NCBI GenBank assembly: GCA_947379975.1
Contig: CANCPF010000002.1
Location: 73,938-137,937 of the forward strand
Direction of reading: 5' to 3'
DNA length: 64,000 bases
DNA from: Methylophilaceae bacterium
Lineage (GTDB): Bacteria > Pseudomonadota > Gammaproteobacteria > Burkholderiales > Methylophilaceae
The notes under the pieces are model-generated. The model was not told the origin of the DNA. It worked only from the letters and a program-made list of their open reading frames with translations, and did not search any database. Shown piece after piece: positions 9,505 to 17,733 of the stretch. The number at the start of each line of letters is the position of its first letter. Position 1 is the stretch's first letter. The translations under genes and the position numbers were made by a program.

Positions 9505-10076
9505 TCTATGAAACCATCATCAGTACCATAGATGAACTAGGTAATGCTCATGTGACGCCGTTTGGGATTAGCATGCATGAAAATCTAGTGGTGATTTCGC
9601 CTTATAAACCTTCCACCACGCTAGCTAATATTTTAGCCACAGAACATGCCGTGATGAATTTAACTGATGACGTGCGAGTTTTTGCTGGTGCGCTAACAAG
9701 ACGACAAACTTGGACGTTATTGCCGGCAACACAAGTGACTGGTTTTAGATTGGCTGACAGCTTGGCGCATAAGGAGTTAAAGTTGGTTAAAGTGCTTGAT
9801 GATGCCTTACGCCCACAATTGTTTATGGAAGTGTTACATGCGGAGCAGCATCAAGCTTTTCTTGGTTTTAATCGTGCGCAAGCTGCGGTTATTGAGCTAG
9901 CAGTATTGGTCAGTAGATTAACCAGATTGCCTATGGAGAAAATTACACAAGATATTAATTACCATTTAATAGCCATCGAAAAAACTGCTGGCGCACGTGA
10001 ACTAGAAGCTTGGGGATGGCTGATGGAAGCGGTTACAAATCATCAGGCTGCCATGAGTGGTGAAAATGTTGCCTAG
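9501..10076 (+). CDS. DUF447 family protein, C1-cofactor cluster
   Basis: 191-residue protein matching the DUF447 family of methanogens and H4MPT-using bacteria. The first half resembles a flavin-reductase-like split barrel (YETIISTIDELGNAHVTPFGI; VVISPYKPSTTLANI). The second half is helical (LSRLTRLPMEKITQDINYHL). No function is established. Its ATG overlaps the preceding stop as ATGA, so translation is coupled and a shared pathway is implied. Binding of FMN or a pterin is inference from fold resemblance only. Confidence 0.7.
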   Translation: MIYETIISTIDELGNAHVTPFGISMHENLVVISPYKPSTTLANILATEHAVMNLTDDVRVFAGALTRRQTWTLLPATQVTGFRLADSLAHKELKLVKVLDDALRPQLFMEVLHAEQHQAFLGFNRAQAAVIELAVLVSRLTRLPMEKITQDINYHLIAIEKTAGARELEAWGWLMEAVTNHQAAMSGENVA

Positions 10077-10117
10077 TAAGCCATCAATTTAAAACGAAAC
10101 ATCAAGATATATTAAGC

Positions 10118-10801
10118 ATGACACAAATACTCATTAGCGTGACCAGTATCGCAGAGGCCCAACTCGCGCTAGATTGTGGGGCAGATATCATTGACTTGAA
10201 AGACCCAAGCGCGGGCGCGCTAGGTGCATTGCCACTAAGCTTAATAAAAGAAATTGTCGGTCACATTAATGGGCGAAAATTAGTTAGTGCAACGATTGGT
10301 GATTTACCTATGGATGCAGAAACGATCGTAAAGCGCGTTACATTACTCGCCGAGATGCAAGTTGATTACATTAAAATAGGATTTTTTGAGGCAGCAGATT
10401 TTAATACATGTTTAGCTGGTTTGAAGCTTGTTACACAAAATGGTACTAAGTTGATTGCCGTATTATTCGCAGAATACGACTACCCGGAAAGTTTGTTTGA
10501 GTTAATCAAAGAGGCCGGATTTATCGGTATTATGTTGGATACAGCCAAAAAAAATGGCCAGACTTTCTTTGATTATTATTCCGTGCAGCAACGTAAAGAA
10601 TTTGCAAATAAAATATTGTCGCTAGATTTAACTTTTGGTTTGGCAGGTTCTCTAAAGTTAGAGAATTTGGTTATGGCTAAACAATTTAATCCTAGCTATA
10701 TTGGTTTTAGAGGTGGTGTTTGTGATGATAACAAACGTCAATTAGCCCTCAGCGCTGAAAAAATCATGGCAATTTGTAACTTGAATGTAAGTCTATTGTA
10801 A
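10118..10801 (+). CDS. mfnB: (5-formylfuran-3-yl)methyl phosphate synthase MfnB
   Basis: Makes the furan precursor of methanofuran by condensing two glyceraldehyde-3-phosphate molecules. The 227-residue TIM-barrel protein has DIIDLKDPSAGALGA with Lys28 in the position of the Schiff-base lysine of the Methanocaldococcus enzyme, a second lysine in DYIKIGF (Lys86) and Asp141 in IMLDTAKKNG, all placed like the reported active-site residues. Known: methylotrophs with the H4MPT pathway use a methanofuran analogue in the formyltransferase/hydrolase complex. It lies 41 bp after the DUF447 gene and ends the cluster. Confidence 0.85.
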   Translation: MTQILISVTSIAEAQLALDCGADIIDLKDPSAGALGALPLSLIKEIVGHINGRKLVSATIGDLPMDAETIVKRVTLLAEMQVDYIKIGFFEAADFNTCLAGLKLVTQNGTKLIAVLFAEYDYPESLFELIKEAGFIGIMLDTAKKNGQTFFDYYSVQQRKEFANKILSLDLTFGLAGSLKLENLVMAKQFNPSYIGFRGGVCDDNKRQLALSAEKIMAICNLNVSLL

Positions 10802-10925
10802 ATAAACAACAAATATCATCTGAAGCCCTATGATTACTATGTTTAACATTGCACCTGAGGTTTAGATTGCGTAATATCTTAGTGTAGATTGAATTAAGTA
10901 GTAGTTAAATTAGGAGAAAATACAA

Positions 10926-12011
10926 ATGAAAAAAAATCTTATTAGTATGGCGGTTGCGGCAACACTAAGTGTGGTTGCATTAGTTGCATCAGCAGAAGAT
11001 ATGTACCGTGGTGCTTGGTACGCAGTGCCAGGTGTAAGTTATATGAATACTGACAGTGATTTGGCTGCTGATAATGGCGCTGGAGCATTTATTAAATTAG
11101 GTAAAGAGTTAAGCCCAAGCTGGGATATTCAAGGTGGCCTAGGTTATAACCGTGCAAGTACAAATATTGCCGGCGCTAATGGTCACTATAAACAAACGAC
11201 ATTGGGCTTAGATGCTTTGTACATGTTTAGCCGTGATCAATTCCGCCCATTTTTACTAGCTGGCTTAGGTGTCGCTCATAATAATGTTGATTACTCAAAT
11301 CTAACCTCTCCAGTACAAGACAAAAGCAAAACTTCATGGTTGGCAAGTGTTGGTTTAGGTGCTCAGTATTTAATTAATGATTCTTTTGGCTTACAAGCTG
11401 ACCTACGTCATCAATGGTCTCGTTCAGCAGCTAAAGCGACTGGCATTTTTGATGCTGATGGTACTGTAGGCAATACATTGTTAAGTCTCGGTGGTATTTT
11501 CCGCTTTGGTGCTCCAGCACCGATGCCGGTAGTTGCTGCTGAACCAGCGCCAGCGCCAGTCGTTGCACCAGCACCTGTAGTTGCTCCTGCACCTCTTCCT
11601 GTGGTAACAGCATGTAAGCCAACGTTAGAAACAGTGACTATTTCAGCTGAAAAACTATTTGGTTTTGATCAGTCAAAATTGCAAGAAAGTGGTAAAGCTA
11701 CGCTAGATGAAACTGCTACTAAAATTAAAGGCAACATTGATATTGAACTAGTCTTGGTTACTGGTCATACAGACCGTATTGGATCAGATGCATATAACCA
11801 AAAACTTTCTGAACGTCGTGCTAATGCAGTGAAAGCCTATTTGGTTTCACAAGGTGTTGATGCGGCGCGCTTGCAAGCGGTTGGTAAAGGTGAATCTGAG
11901 CCAGTTGTTGCATGTACTGGTGTTAAAGGTAAAAAAGCGATTGAATGTTTAGCGCCTAACCGCCGTGTTGTAATTTCTGCTGAGAAAGTACGTGAGTCAG
12001 GTTGTAAATAA
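10926..12011 (+). CDS. OmpA-family outer membrane protein
   Basis: 361-residue envelope protein. Seen: signal peptide (residues 1-23, ending ASA before ED), an eight-strand beta-barrel-like region (about 25-198) ending in a phenylalanine-rich strand (SLGGIFRFG), an Ala/Pro/Val hinge made of repeated PAPVV units (about 199-225), and a C-terminal OmpA peptidoglycan-binding domain with HTDRIGSDAYNQKLSERR. Two cysteines in this last domain could form the disulfide seen in OmpA-like proteins. The ribosome site is AGGAGA at 10913-10918. It stands alone between cluster ends and is followed by a clear terminator. Confidence 0.92.
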   Translation: MKKNLISMAVAATLSVVALVASAEDMYRGAWYAVPGVSYMNTDSDLAADNGAGAFIKLGKELSPSWDIQGGLGYNRASTNIAGANGHYKQTTLGLDALYMFSRDQFRPFLLAGLGVAHNNVDYSNLTSPVQDKSKTSWLASVGLGAQYLINDSFGLQADLRHQWSRSAAKATGIFDADGTVGNTLLSLGGIFRFGAPAPMPVVAAEPAPAPVVAPAPVVAPAPLPVVTACKPTLETVTISAEKLFGFDQSKLQESGKATLDETATKIKGNIDIELVLVTGHTDRIGSDAYNQKLSERRANAVKAYLVSQGVDAARLQAVGKGESEPVVACTGVKGKKAIECLAPNRRVVISAEKVRESGCK

Positions 12012-12087
12012 TTGATTTAATTTAAGCTGAATTATTTACGATTTGATTAATTGTAGGTAATTTATTTAAATCAAAGCAGTAAAAATT

Positions 12088-12112
12088 AGCCTCGCGATGC
12101 GGGGCTTTTTTA
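12088..12112 (+). terminator. Rho-independent terminator after the OmpA-family gene
   Basis: AGCCTCGC (12088-12095) pairs with GCGGGGCT (12099-12106) around a GAT loop, with one G-U pair, followed by TTTTTT. Position 77 bp after the OmpA-family stop fits the end of that single-gene transcript. Confidence 0.9.
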
Positions 12113-12187
12113 TTTGTCTTCTATTTATCAGTGCGACCCATCTTGGTTAGGCTAGCCTTTTCTGCGATAATGAGACTTTAATAATTT

Positions 12188-12514
12188 ATGAAAGCTCACC
12201 AAATGGCACAATTTGACAATGTAAGCGTAAAAATCAAAGCAAATATTTATTTTGATGGTAAATGTGTCAGCCATACCGTGATGTTTCCAAACGGTACGCG
12301 TAGCACAATTGGCGTGATTTTTCCTAGCTCACTTACTTTTAATACGGCGGCTCCTGAGTTGATGGAAATTAATGCGGGATCATGTAATGTTCGCCTTAAA
12401 GGTGAAGAAGCTTGGAAAACCTACACTGCGGGAGATAAGTTTACTGTAGCAGCGAACTCGAGTTTTGATATTGAAGTGACTGAAACTGTAGATTACGTTT
12501 GTCACTTTGAATAA
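12188..12514 (+). CDS. ppnP: Pyrimidine/purine nucleoside phosphorylase PpnP
   Basis: Small cupin-fold enzyme (DUF1255, YaiE type) that phosphorolyses several nucleosides. Family signatures are visible: IYFDGKCVSHTVMFPNG, STIGVIFPSSLTFNTAAPELMEI, and the terminal FDIEVTETVDYVCHF. The 108-residue reading is slightly longer than the 94-residue E. coli protein. A start at the second ATG (12203) would bring it closer, and neither has a good ribosome site. It is followed 22 bp later by yajQ. Confidence 0.9.
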   Translation: MKAHQMAQFDNVSVKIKANIYFDGKCVSHTVMFPNGTRSTIGVIFPSSLTFNTAAPELMEINAGSCNVRLKGEEAWKTYTAGDKFTVAANSSFDIEVTETVDYVCHFE

Positions 12515-12536
12515 TTTCACACATTAGGAGCTAATT

Positions 12537-13031
12537 ATGCCTTCATTTGATATTAGTTCAGAAGTCGATATGGTTGCTTTAAGCAACGCGGTCGATACGG
12601 CGAGTAAGCAAATTACTAACCGTTATGACTTTAAAGGTACTTCAGCCAAAGTTGAGTTAAACGAGAAAGATAGTCTAATTACTTTGTTTGGTGATAACGA
12701 CTTTCAGTTGGATCAGATTAAAGATATTTTATTGCCGGGTATGGAAAAGAAAGAACCAGACTCAACTAAGCGTCTTGAGCACAAAGAGGTGCAAAAAATT
12801 GGTGGCAATAAAGTTAAGCAAGTGCTTGAAATTAGAGACGGAATTGATAGTGAGCTCGCTAAACGTATTAGCAGGCTAATTAAAGATTCTGGCTTGAAAG
12901 TACAGGCGAGTATTCAAGGAGATACGGTTCGTGTAAACGGCGCTAAACGCGATTTATTACAAGATGCTATTGCATTTGTGAAAAAGAGCGTAACGGATTT
13001 TCCGTTGCAATTTGGTAATTTTAGAGAGTAG
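12537..13031 (+). CDS. yajQ: YajQ family nucleotide-binding protein
   Basis: 164-residue protein with two ferredoxin-like half domains, matching YajQ end to end (MPSFDISSEVDMVALSNAVD; NRYDFKGTSAKVEL; the terminal DFPLQFGNFRE). Known: YajQ homologues bind nucleotides, including cyclic di-GMP in Xanthomonas, and alter transcription factor activity. The role here is not established. The start is supported by AGGAG at 12525-12529. It is likely co-transcribed with ppnP, and leuC starts 21 bp after it. Confidence 0.95.
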   Translation: MPSFDISSEVDMVALSNAVDTASKQITNRYDFKGTSAKVELNEKDSLITLFGDNDFQLDQIKDILLPGMEKKEPDSTKRLEHKEVQKIGGNKVKQVLEIRDGIDSELAKRISRLIKDSGLKVQASIQGDTVRVNGAKRDLLQDAIAFVKKSVTDFPLQFGNFRE

Positions 13032-13052
13032 TTTTTTAGGTTTATAAAGTAT

Positions 13053-14465
13053 ATGGCAAAAACGCTTTACGATAAATTGTTTGATTCGCACGTAGTGCAT
13101 GAAGATAACGGCACTGCGCTGATTTATATCGACCGTCATTTGGTGCATGAAGTGACTAGCCCGCAAGCTTTTGAAGGTCTACGTTTGGCCGGGCGCAAAC
13201 CTTGGCGCGTCGATTCTATAGTGGCTACTGCTGACCATAATACGCCGACCAATGGCTGGGATAAAGGATTGGCTGGTATTTCAGATCCAATATCACGGCT
13301 GCAGATTGAAACGCTAGACGATAATATTAAAGAGTTCGGTGCGAAGGTTTACTTTCCCTTCATGAATGCTAATCAAGGTATTGTGCATGTGGTTGGACCA
13401 GAGCAGGGCGCAACTTTACCTGGCATGACGGTTGTCTGTGGTGATTCGCACACAAGTACCCACGGTGCTTTTGGTGCGTTAGCGCATGGCATTGGTACCT
13501 CTGAGGTCGAACATGTCATGGCTACGCAATGTTTGGTACAGAAAAAATCTAAAACCATGCAAGTGTTGGTGGATGGTGTATTAGGACGTGGCGTTACGGC
13601 TAAAGATGTGGCGCTGGCTATTATTGGTCAAACTGGCACAGCCGGCGGTAATGGCTATGCGATTGAATTTGCAGGTTCAGCTATCCGTGGCTTAAGCATG
13701 GAAGGTCGTATGACTTTATGTAATATGGCCATTGAAGCTGGTGCGCGTGCCGGACTGATTGCAGTCGACCAAACTACGATTGACTATGTAAAAGGTCGGC
13801 CACTTTCGCCTAAAGCCGAGCTATGGGATGCTGCTGTTACTTATTGGAAAACATTGCATTCTGATGCTGACGCTGCTTTCGATGCGGTAGTCATGCTAAA
13901 TGCAGAAGACATTCAGCCGCAGGTAACGTGGGGTACATCGCCAGAAATGGTGGTTGGGATTGATGGTCGCGTGCCAAGTTTAGCGCTAGCTAAAAATGAA
14001 GTTCAGCGCAGCGATTGGGAGCGCGCCTATGCCTACATGGGATTGACACCGAATACACCGATTAGTGAAATAAATATCGATAAAGTGTTTATTGGTTCTT
14101 GCACTAACTCACGTATAGAAGATTTACGTGCAGCTGCGGCTGTCGCTAAAGGCAAGCATATTGCTCCGAACGTAAAGTTAGCTTTAGTCGTGCCTGGTTC
14201 TGGCTTAGTAAAAGCGCAGGCTGAAAAAGAAGGTTTGGACAAAATATTTATTGCAGCAGGTTTTGAATGGCGTGAGCCTGGTTGCTCTATGTGTTTAGCA
14301 ATGAACGCCGATAGACTAGCCGCTGGAGAGCGATGCGCGTCTACTTCAAATAGAAATTTTGAGGGGCGCCAAGGTCCTGGTGGACGCACACATCTAGTGA
14401 GTCCAGAAATGGCAGCAGCAGCAGCGATTGCAGGTCATTTCGTTGATATTCGAACAATTAATTAA
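13053..14465 (+). CDS. leuC: 3-isopropylmalate dehydratase large subunit LeuC
   Basis: Large subunit of isopropylmalate isomerase, leucine pathway. The aconitase-family 4Fe-4S ligands are present as Cys350 (GSCTNSRIED) and Cys411/Cys414 (PGCSMCLAMN). DHNTPT near the start and GDSHTSTHGAFG are further family signatures. Length 470 is standard. It opens the order leuC, small lipoprotein, leuD, leuB, asd. No leader-peptide attenuator is possible upstream because yajQ ends only 21 bp away. Confidence 0.98.
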   Translation: MAKTLYDKLFDSHVVHEDNGTALIYIDRHLVHEVTSPQAFEGLRLAGRKPWRVDSIVATADHNTPTNGWDKGLAGISDPISRLQIETLDDNIKEFGAKVYFPFMNANQGIVHVVGPEQGATLPGMTVVCGDSHTSTHGAFGALAHGIGTSEVEHVMATQCLVQKKSKTMQVLVDGVLGRGVTAKDVALAIIGQTGTAGGNGYAIEFAGSAIRGLSMEGRMTLCNMAIEAGARAGLIAVDQTTIDYVKGRPLSPKAELWDAAVTYWKTLHSDADAAFDAVVMLNAEDIQPQVTWGTSPEMVVGIDGRVPSLALAKNEVQRSDWERAYAYMGLTPNTPISEINIDKVFIGSCTNSRIEDLRAAAAVAKGKHIAPNVKLALVVPGSGLVKAQAEKEGLDKIFIAAGFEWREPGCSMCLAMNADRLAAGERCASTSNRNFEGRQGPGGRTHLVSPEMAAAAAIAGHFVDIRTIN

Positions 14466-14475
14466 AAGGATTTTC

Positions 14476-14595
14476 ATGAAAGCTTTATTTACATTAGTCG
14501 CTTTAACCTTTGCACTCACTGCATGTAATACCATACAAGGAATGGGTAAAGATATTGAAAAAGGTGGCGAAGCCATCCAGAAATCAACGCATTAA
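14476..14595 (+). CDS. Entericidin A/B-like small lipoprotein
   Basis: 39-residue ORF. Seen: Lys2, a hydrophobic signal segment (residues 4-14) and a lipobox LTAC with Cys17 as the lipidated residue, then a short amphipathic tail NTIQGMGKDIEKGGEAIQ. This is the entericidin pattern (small inner- or outer-membrane lipopeptides, first described as an antidote/toxin pair in enterics). AAAAGGA lies just upstream of the ATG. A gene of this type between leuC and leuD is common in Betaproteobacteria. Only one copy is present, so a toxin/antidote pair is not shown; the function here is unknown. Confidence 0.85.
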   Translation: MKALFTLVALTFALTACNTIQGMGKDIEKGGEAIQKSTH

Positions 14596-14606
14596 AGCTA
14601 AGCGCT

Positions 14607-14675
14607 AAATCTAGGCGTTGAAATCTAGGCGTTGAAATATGGACATTAAATCTACACATTCAACTATAGAAATTA
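14607..14675 (+). repeat. Degenerating 14-bp tandem repeat between the entericidin gene and leuD
   Basis: Two exact copies of AAATCTAGGCGTTG (14607-14620 and 14621-14634) are followed by decayed copies AAATATGGACATT (14635-14647), AAATCTACACATTC (14648-14661) and AACTATAGAAATTA (14662-14675). No ORF or terminator-like stem is evident. The pattern looks like slipped-strand expansion followed by drift. Confidence 0.8.
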
Positions 14676-14700
14676 AAATAAACTAATTTAAGAACCCAAT

Positions 14701-15339
14701 ATGCAAGCTTTTACCCAGTTAAATGGTTTAGTTGCTCCCTTAGACCGCGCAAACGTGGATACGGATGCCATTATTCCAAAGCAGTTTTTAAAGTCGATTA
14801 AGCGCTCAGGTTTTGGTGTGAATGCTTTTGATGAATGGCGCTACCTTGATCATGGTGAGCCAGGAATGGATAATGTTAAGCGTCCAATCAATCCTGATTT
14901 CGTATTGAATCAAGCGCGTTATCAGGCTGCCAGCATTCTACTTACGCGTGAAAACTTCGGTTGTGGCTCAAGTCGCGAACACGCCCCGTGGGCGCTTGAA
15001 GATTTCGGTTTTAAAGTGATAATTGCGCCGAGTTATGCGGATATTTTCTACAATAACTGTTTCAAAAATGGCATGTTGCCTATTGTATTAAGCGCAGATA
15101 TTGTCGATGACATATTCACTCAAGTTGCAAGCGTAGAAGGTTATAAACTTCATGTCGATTTAGCGGCACAAACCGTCAGTAGGCCTAGCGGTGAAGTACA
15201 TCAATTTGTCGTCGATGCATTTCGTAAACATTGCTTGCTGAATGGTCTGGACGAAATTGGTCTAACCATGCTGCAGCAAGATAAGATTAAAGCCTTTGAA
15301 GCCAAGCATAAGCAAGTGCAGCCTTGGCTTTTCAGTTAA
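14701..15339 (+). CDS. leuD: 3-isopropylmalate dehydratase small subunit LeuD
   Basis: Small (swivelling) subunit of isopropylmalate isomerase. Seen: APLDRANVDTDAIIPKQFLK at the N-terminus, GCGSSREHAPWALEDFGF (about residues 80-100), the substrate-loop signature, and NNCFKNGMLPI. Length 212 matches the proteobacterial form. It pairs with leuC across the lipoprotein gene and the 14-bp repeats, and leuB follows 49 bp later. Confidence 0.98.
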   Translation: MQAFTQLNGLVAPLDRANVDTDAIIPKQFLKSIKRSGFGVNAFDEWRYLDHGEPGMDNVKRPINPDFVLNQARYQAASILLTRENFGCGSSREHAPWALEDFGFKVIIAPSYADIFYNNCFKNGMLPIVLSADIVDDIFTQVASVEGYKLHVDLAAQTVSRPSGEVHQFVVDAFRKHCLLNGLDEIGLTMLQQDKIKAFEAKHKQVQPWLFS

Positions 15340-15388
15340 TTACGTATTTATTATTCAGCATTCATTTACACGCTAAGAAAGTAACTTT

Positions 15389-16447
15389 ATGAAAATTGCA
15401 GTATTACCAGGTGATGGTATAGGTCCAGAAATTGTCGCACAAGCCGTTAAAGTATTAAACGCACTCAATCTTAATTTAGAAATGAATGAAGCACCTATTG
15501 GTGGCGCGGGTTATGAGGCTGCTGGTGATCCATTGCCAGCGACTACTCTGCAATTAGCTGAAGAAGCTGATGCAGTGTTGCTTGGCGCAGTAGGTGATTG
15601 GAAATATGATAAATTAGAGCGCCATTTACGTCCTGAGCAAGGTTTGCTGCGTATTCGCACTGAACTTGGTTTATTTGCCAACCTTCGCCCAGCATTGCTT
15701 TACCCTGAGCTTGCAGGCGCTTCAACGCTTAAGCCTGAAGTGGTTTCTGGTTTAGATATTATGATCGTGCGTGAGTTGACGGGTGATATTTATTTTGGTC
15801 AGCCACGTGGTATTAACACCTTGCCAAGCGGTGAGCGTGAAGGTTTCAATACCATGCGTTATTGCGAATCTGAGATTCGTCGCATTGGACGTATTGCCTT
15901 TGATATTGCAATGAAGCGAAATAAGAAAGTCTGCTCTGTGGATAAAGCGAACGTGCTGGAAACCACTGAGTTATGGCGCGAAGTGATGATTGAGTTGTCG
16001 GCTGAATATCCTGAAGTAGAATTAAGTCACATGTATGTGGACAATGCGGCGATGCAATTGATTCGTGCTCCTAAGCAGTTTGATGTGATGGTGACAGGCA
16101 ATATTTTTGGTGATATTTTGTCTGATGAAGCCTCAATGTTAACCGGCTCTATCGGTATGTTGCCATCAGCCTCATTAAATGCCGATAATAAAGGTATGTA
16201 CGAACCTAGCCACGGTTCTGCACCTGATCTTGCAGGTAAAGATGTCGCAAATCCATTAGCAACAATCTTGTCTGCAGCTATGATGTTGCGTTACACATTT
16301 AATGACGAAGCGAATGCGTTGAGAATTGAAAGTGCAGTTAAAAAGGCGCTAGCTCAGGGTTATAGAACTGCCGATATTGTGACCGATGGCTGTAAGCAGG
16401 TGGGTTGTAACGCAATGGGTGACGCAGTGGTCGCTGCATTAAACTAG
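15389..16447 (+). CDS. leuB: 3-isopropylmalate dehydrogenase LeuB
   Basis: NAD-dependent oxidative decarboxylation of 3-isopropylmalate, the third leucine-pathway step. The N-terminal GDGIGPEI, the substrate-binding ELTGDIYFGQPRG (about residues 128-140), the metal-site region NIFGDILSDEASML and the NAD site HGSAPDLAGK are all visible. Length 352 is standard. asd starts 14 bp after its stop, so the two are likely on one mRNA. Confidence 0.98.
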   Translation: MKIAVLPGDGIGPEIVAQAVKVLNALNLNLEMNEAPIGGAGYEAAGDPLPATTLQLAEEADAVLLGAVGDWKYDKLERHLRPEQGLLRIRTELGLFANLRPALLYPELAGASTLKPEVVSGLDIMIVRELTGDIYFGQPRGINTLPSGEREGFNTMRYCESEIRRIGRIAFDIAMKRNKKVCSVDKANVLETTELWREVMIELSAEYPEVELSHMYVDNAAMQLIRAPKQFDVMVTGNIFGDILSDEASMLTGSIGMLPSASLNADNKGMYEPSHGSAPDLAGKDVANPLATILSAAMMLRYTFNDEANALRIESAVKKALAQGYRTADIVTDGCKQVGCNAMGDAVVAALN

Positions 16448-16461
16448 TTAAGGTTAAGAAT

Positions 16462-17574
16462 ATGCTTAGAGTTGGTTTAGTTGGATGGCGTGGCATGGTT
16501 GGTTCAGTGTTAATGCAGCGCATGATAGAAGAAAATGATTTTGCGTTTATTGAACCACAGTTTTTTACGACATCACAAGTGGGTGGCAAAGCACCTAATG
16601 TGGGCAAAGACTCTCCAGCTTTAAAAGATGCAACGAACATTAGTGAGCTTAAGCAAATGGACGCGATTATTTCGTGTCAAGGTGGCGACTACACCAGCGA
16701 GATTTTTCCTAAATTGCGTGCAGAGGGTTGGCAAGGACATTGGATTGATGCGGCTTCTACCTTGCGTATGGAAAATGATGCGGTGATTGTGCTTGATCCT
16801 GTCAATCTGCATGTGATTCAAGATGCCTACACGCATGGTAATAAAAATTGGGTAGGTGGTAATTGCACAGTTTCATTAATGCTCATGGCCTTAAATGGCT
16901 TATTCAAAGCCAATTTAGTGCAATGGGCAACTTCCATGACTTATCAGGCTGCATCAGGTGCAGGTGCGCAAAATATGCGCGAATTACTGAATCAAATGGG
17001 TGCAGCACATTCTGCCGCACGTCATTTATTAGAAGATCCAGCCTCGGCTATTTTAGATATTGATCGCACGATTGCTGCTACTTTGCGTGACGAAAAATTC
17101 CCTACTTCACAATTTGGCGTGCCACTGGCTGGTAGCTTAATTCCTTGGATTGATAAAGATTTAGGTAATGGCCAAAGTAAAGAAGAATGGAAAGGTGGCG
17201 CAGAGACCAATAAAATTTTAGGTCGTGAAGCCAACCCGATTATTATTGATGGCTTATGTGTGCGCATTGGTGCGATGCGTTGCCATAGCCAAGCATTGAC
17301 CATTAAGCTGACTAAAAATGTGCCCTTAGATGAAATCGTTCAGATGTTAGCTGAGGCCAACCAGTGGGCAAAAGTGATTCCAAATGAGCGTGATGCCAGC
17401 ATGCGCCAACTGACACCTGCCGCTGTTACTGGTACGCTGAATACTCCTGTTGGTCGTTTACGTAAGCTAAATATGGGTGATGATTATTTATCTGCTTTTA
17501 CTGTAGGCGACCAATTACTTTGGGGTGCAGCTGAACCATTGCGTCGTATGTTGCGTATTCTGGTGGAGAGCTGA
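16462..17574 (+). CDS. asd: Aspartate-semialdehyde dehydrogenase Asd
   Basis: Reduces aspartyl phosphate to the semialdehyde for lysine, methionine, threonine and diaminopimelate synthesis. The NADP fold starts at VGLVGWRGMVGSVL, the catalytic cysteine is Cys135 in GGNCTVSLML, and the active-site helix QAASGAGAQNMREL follows. At 370 residues it is the E. coli-like class rather than the shorter Gram-positive class. It sits between leuB and the fimV-like gene, a typical order. Confidence 0.97.
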   Translation: MLRVGLVGWRGMVGSVLMQRMIEENDFAFIEPQFFTTSQVGGKAPNVGKDSPALKDATNISELKQMDAIISCQGGDYTSEIFPKLRAEGWQGHWIDAASTLRMENDAVIVLDPVNLHVIQDAYTHGNKNWVGGNCTVSLMLMALNGLFKANLVQWATSMTYQAASGAGAQNMRELLNQMGAAHSAARHLLEDPASAILDIDRTIAATLRDEKFPTSQFGVPLAGSLIPWIDKDLGNGQSKEEWKGGAETNKILGREANPIIIDGLCVRIGAMRCHSQALTIKLTKNVPLDEIVQMLAEANQWAKVIPNERDASMRQLTPAAVTGTLNTPVGRLRKLNMGDDYLSAFTVGDQLLWGAAEPLRRMLRILVES

Positions 17575-17733
17575 TTTTAAATTTTTACTTTCAGTTGCAG
17601 TCACTAAATAGGTAATTACAACGTTATTGGTTTATGTATATTGGGTCTGAGTTTAAGTCGACCTTCAGCTTGCACCGATAAGTATTTGATGTTATTTTCA
17701 TAGTTAAGAACTACAGTTGTATCAAGGGTTAAC

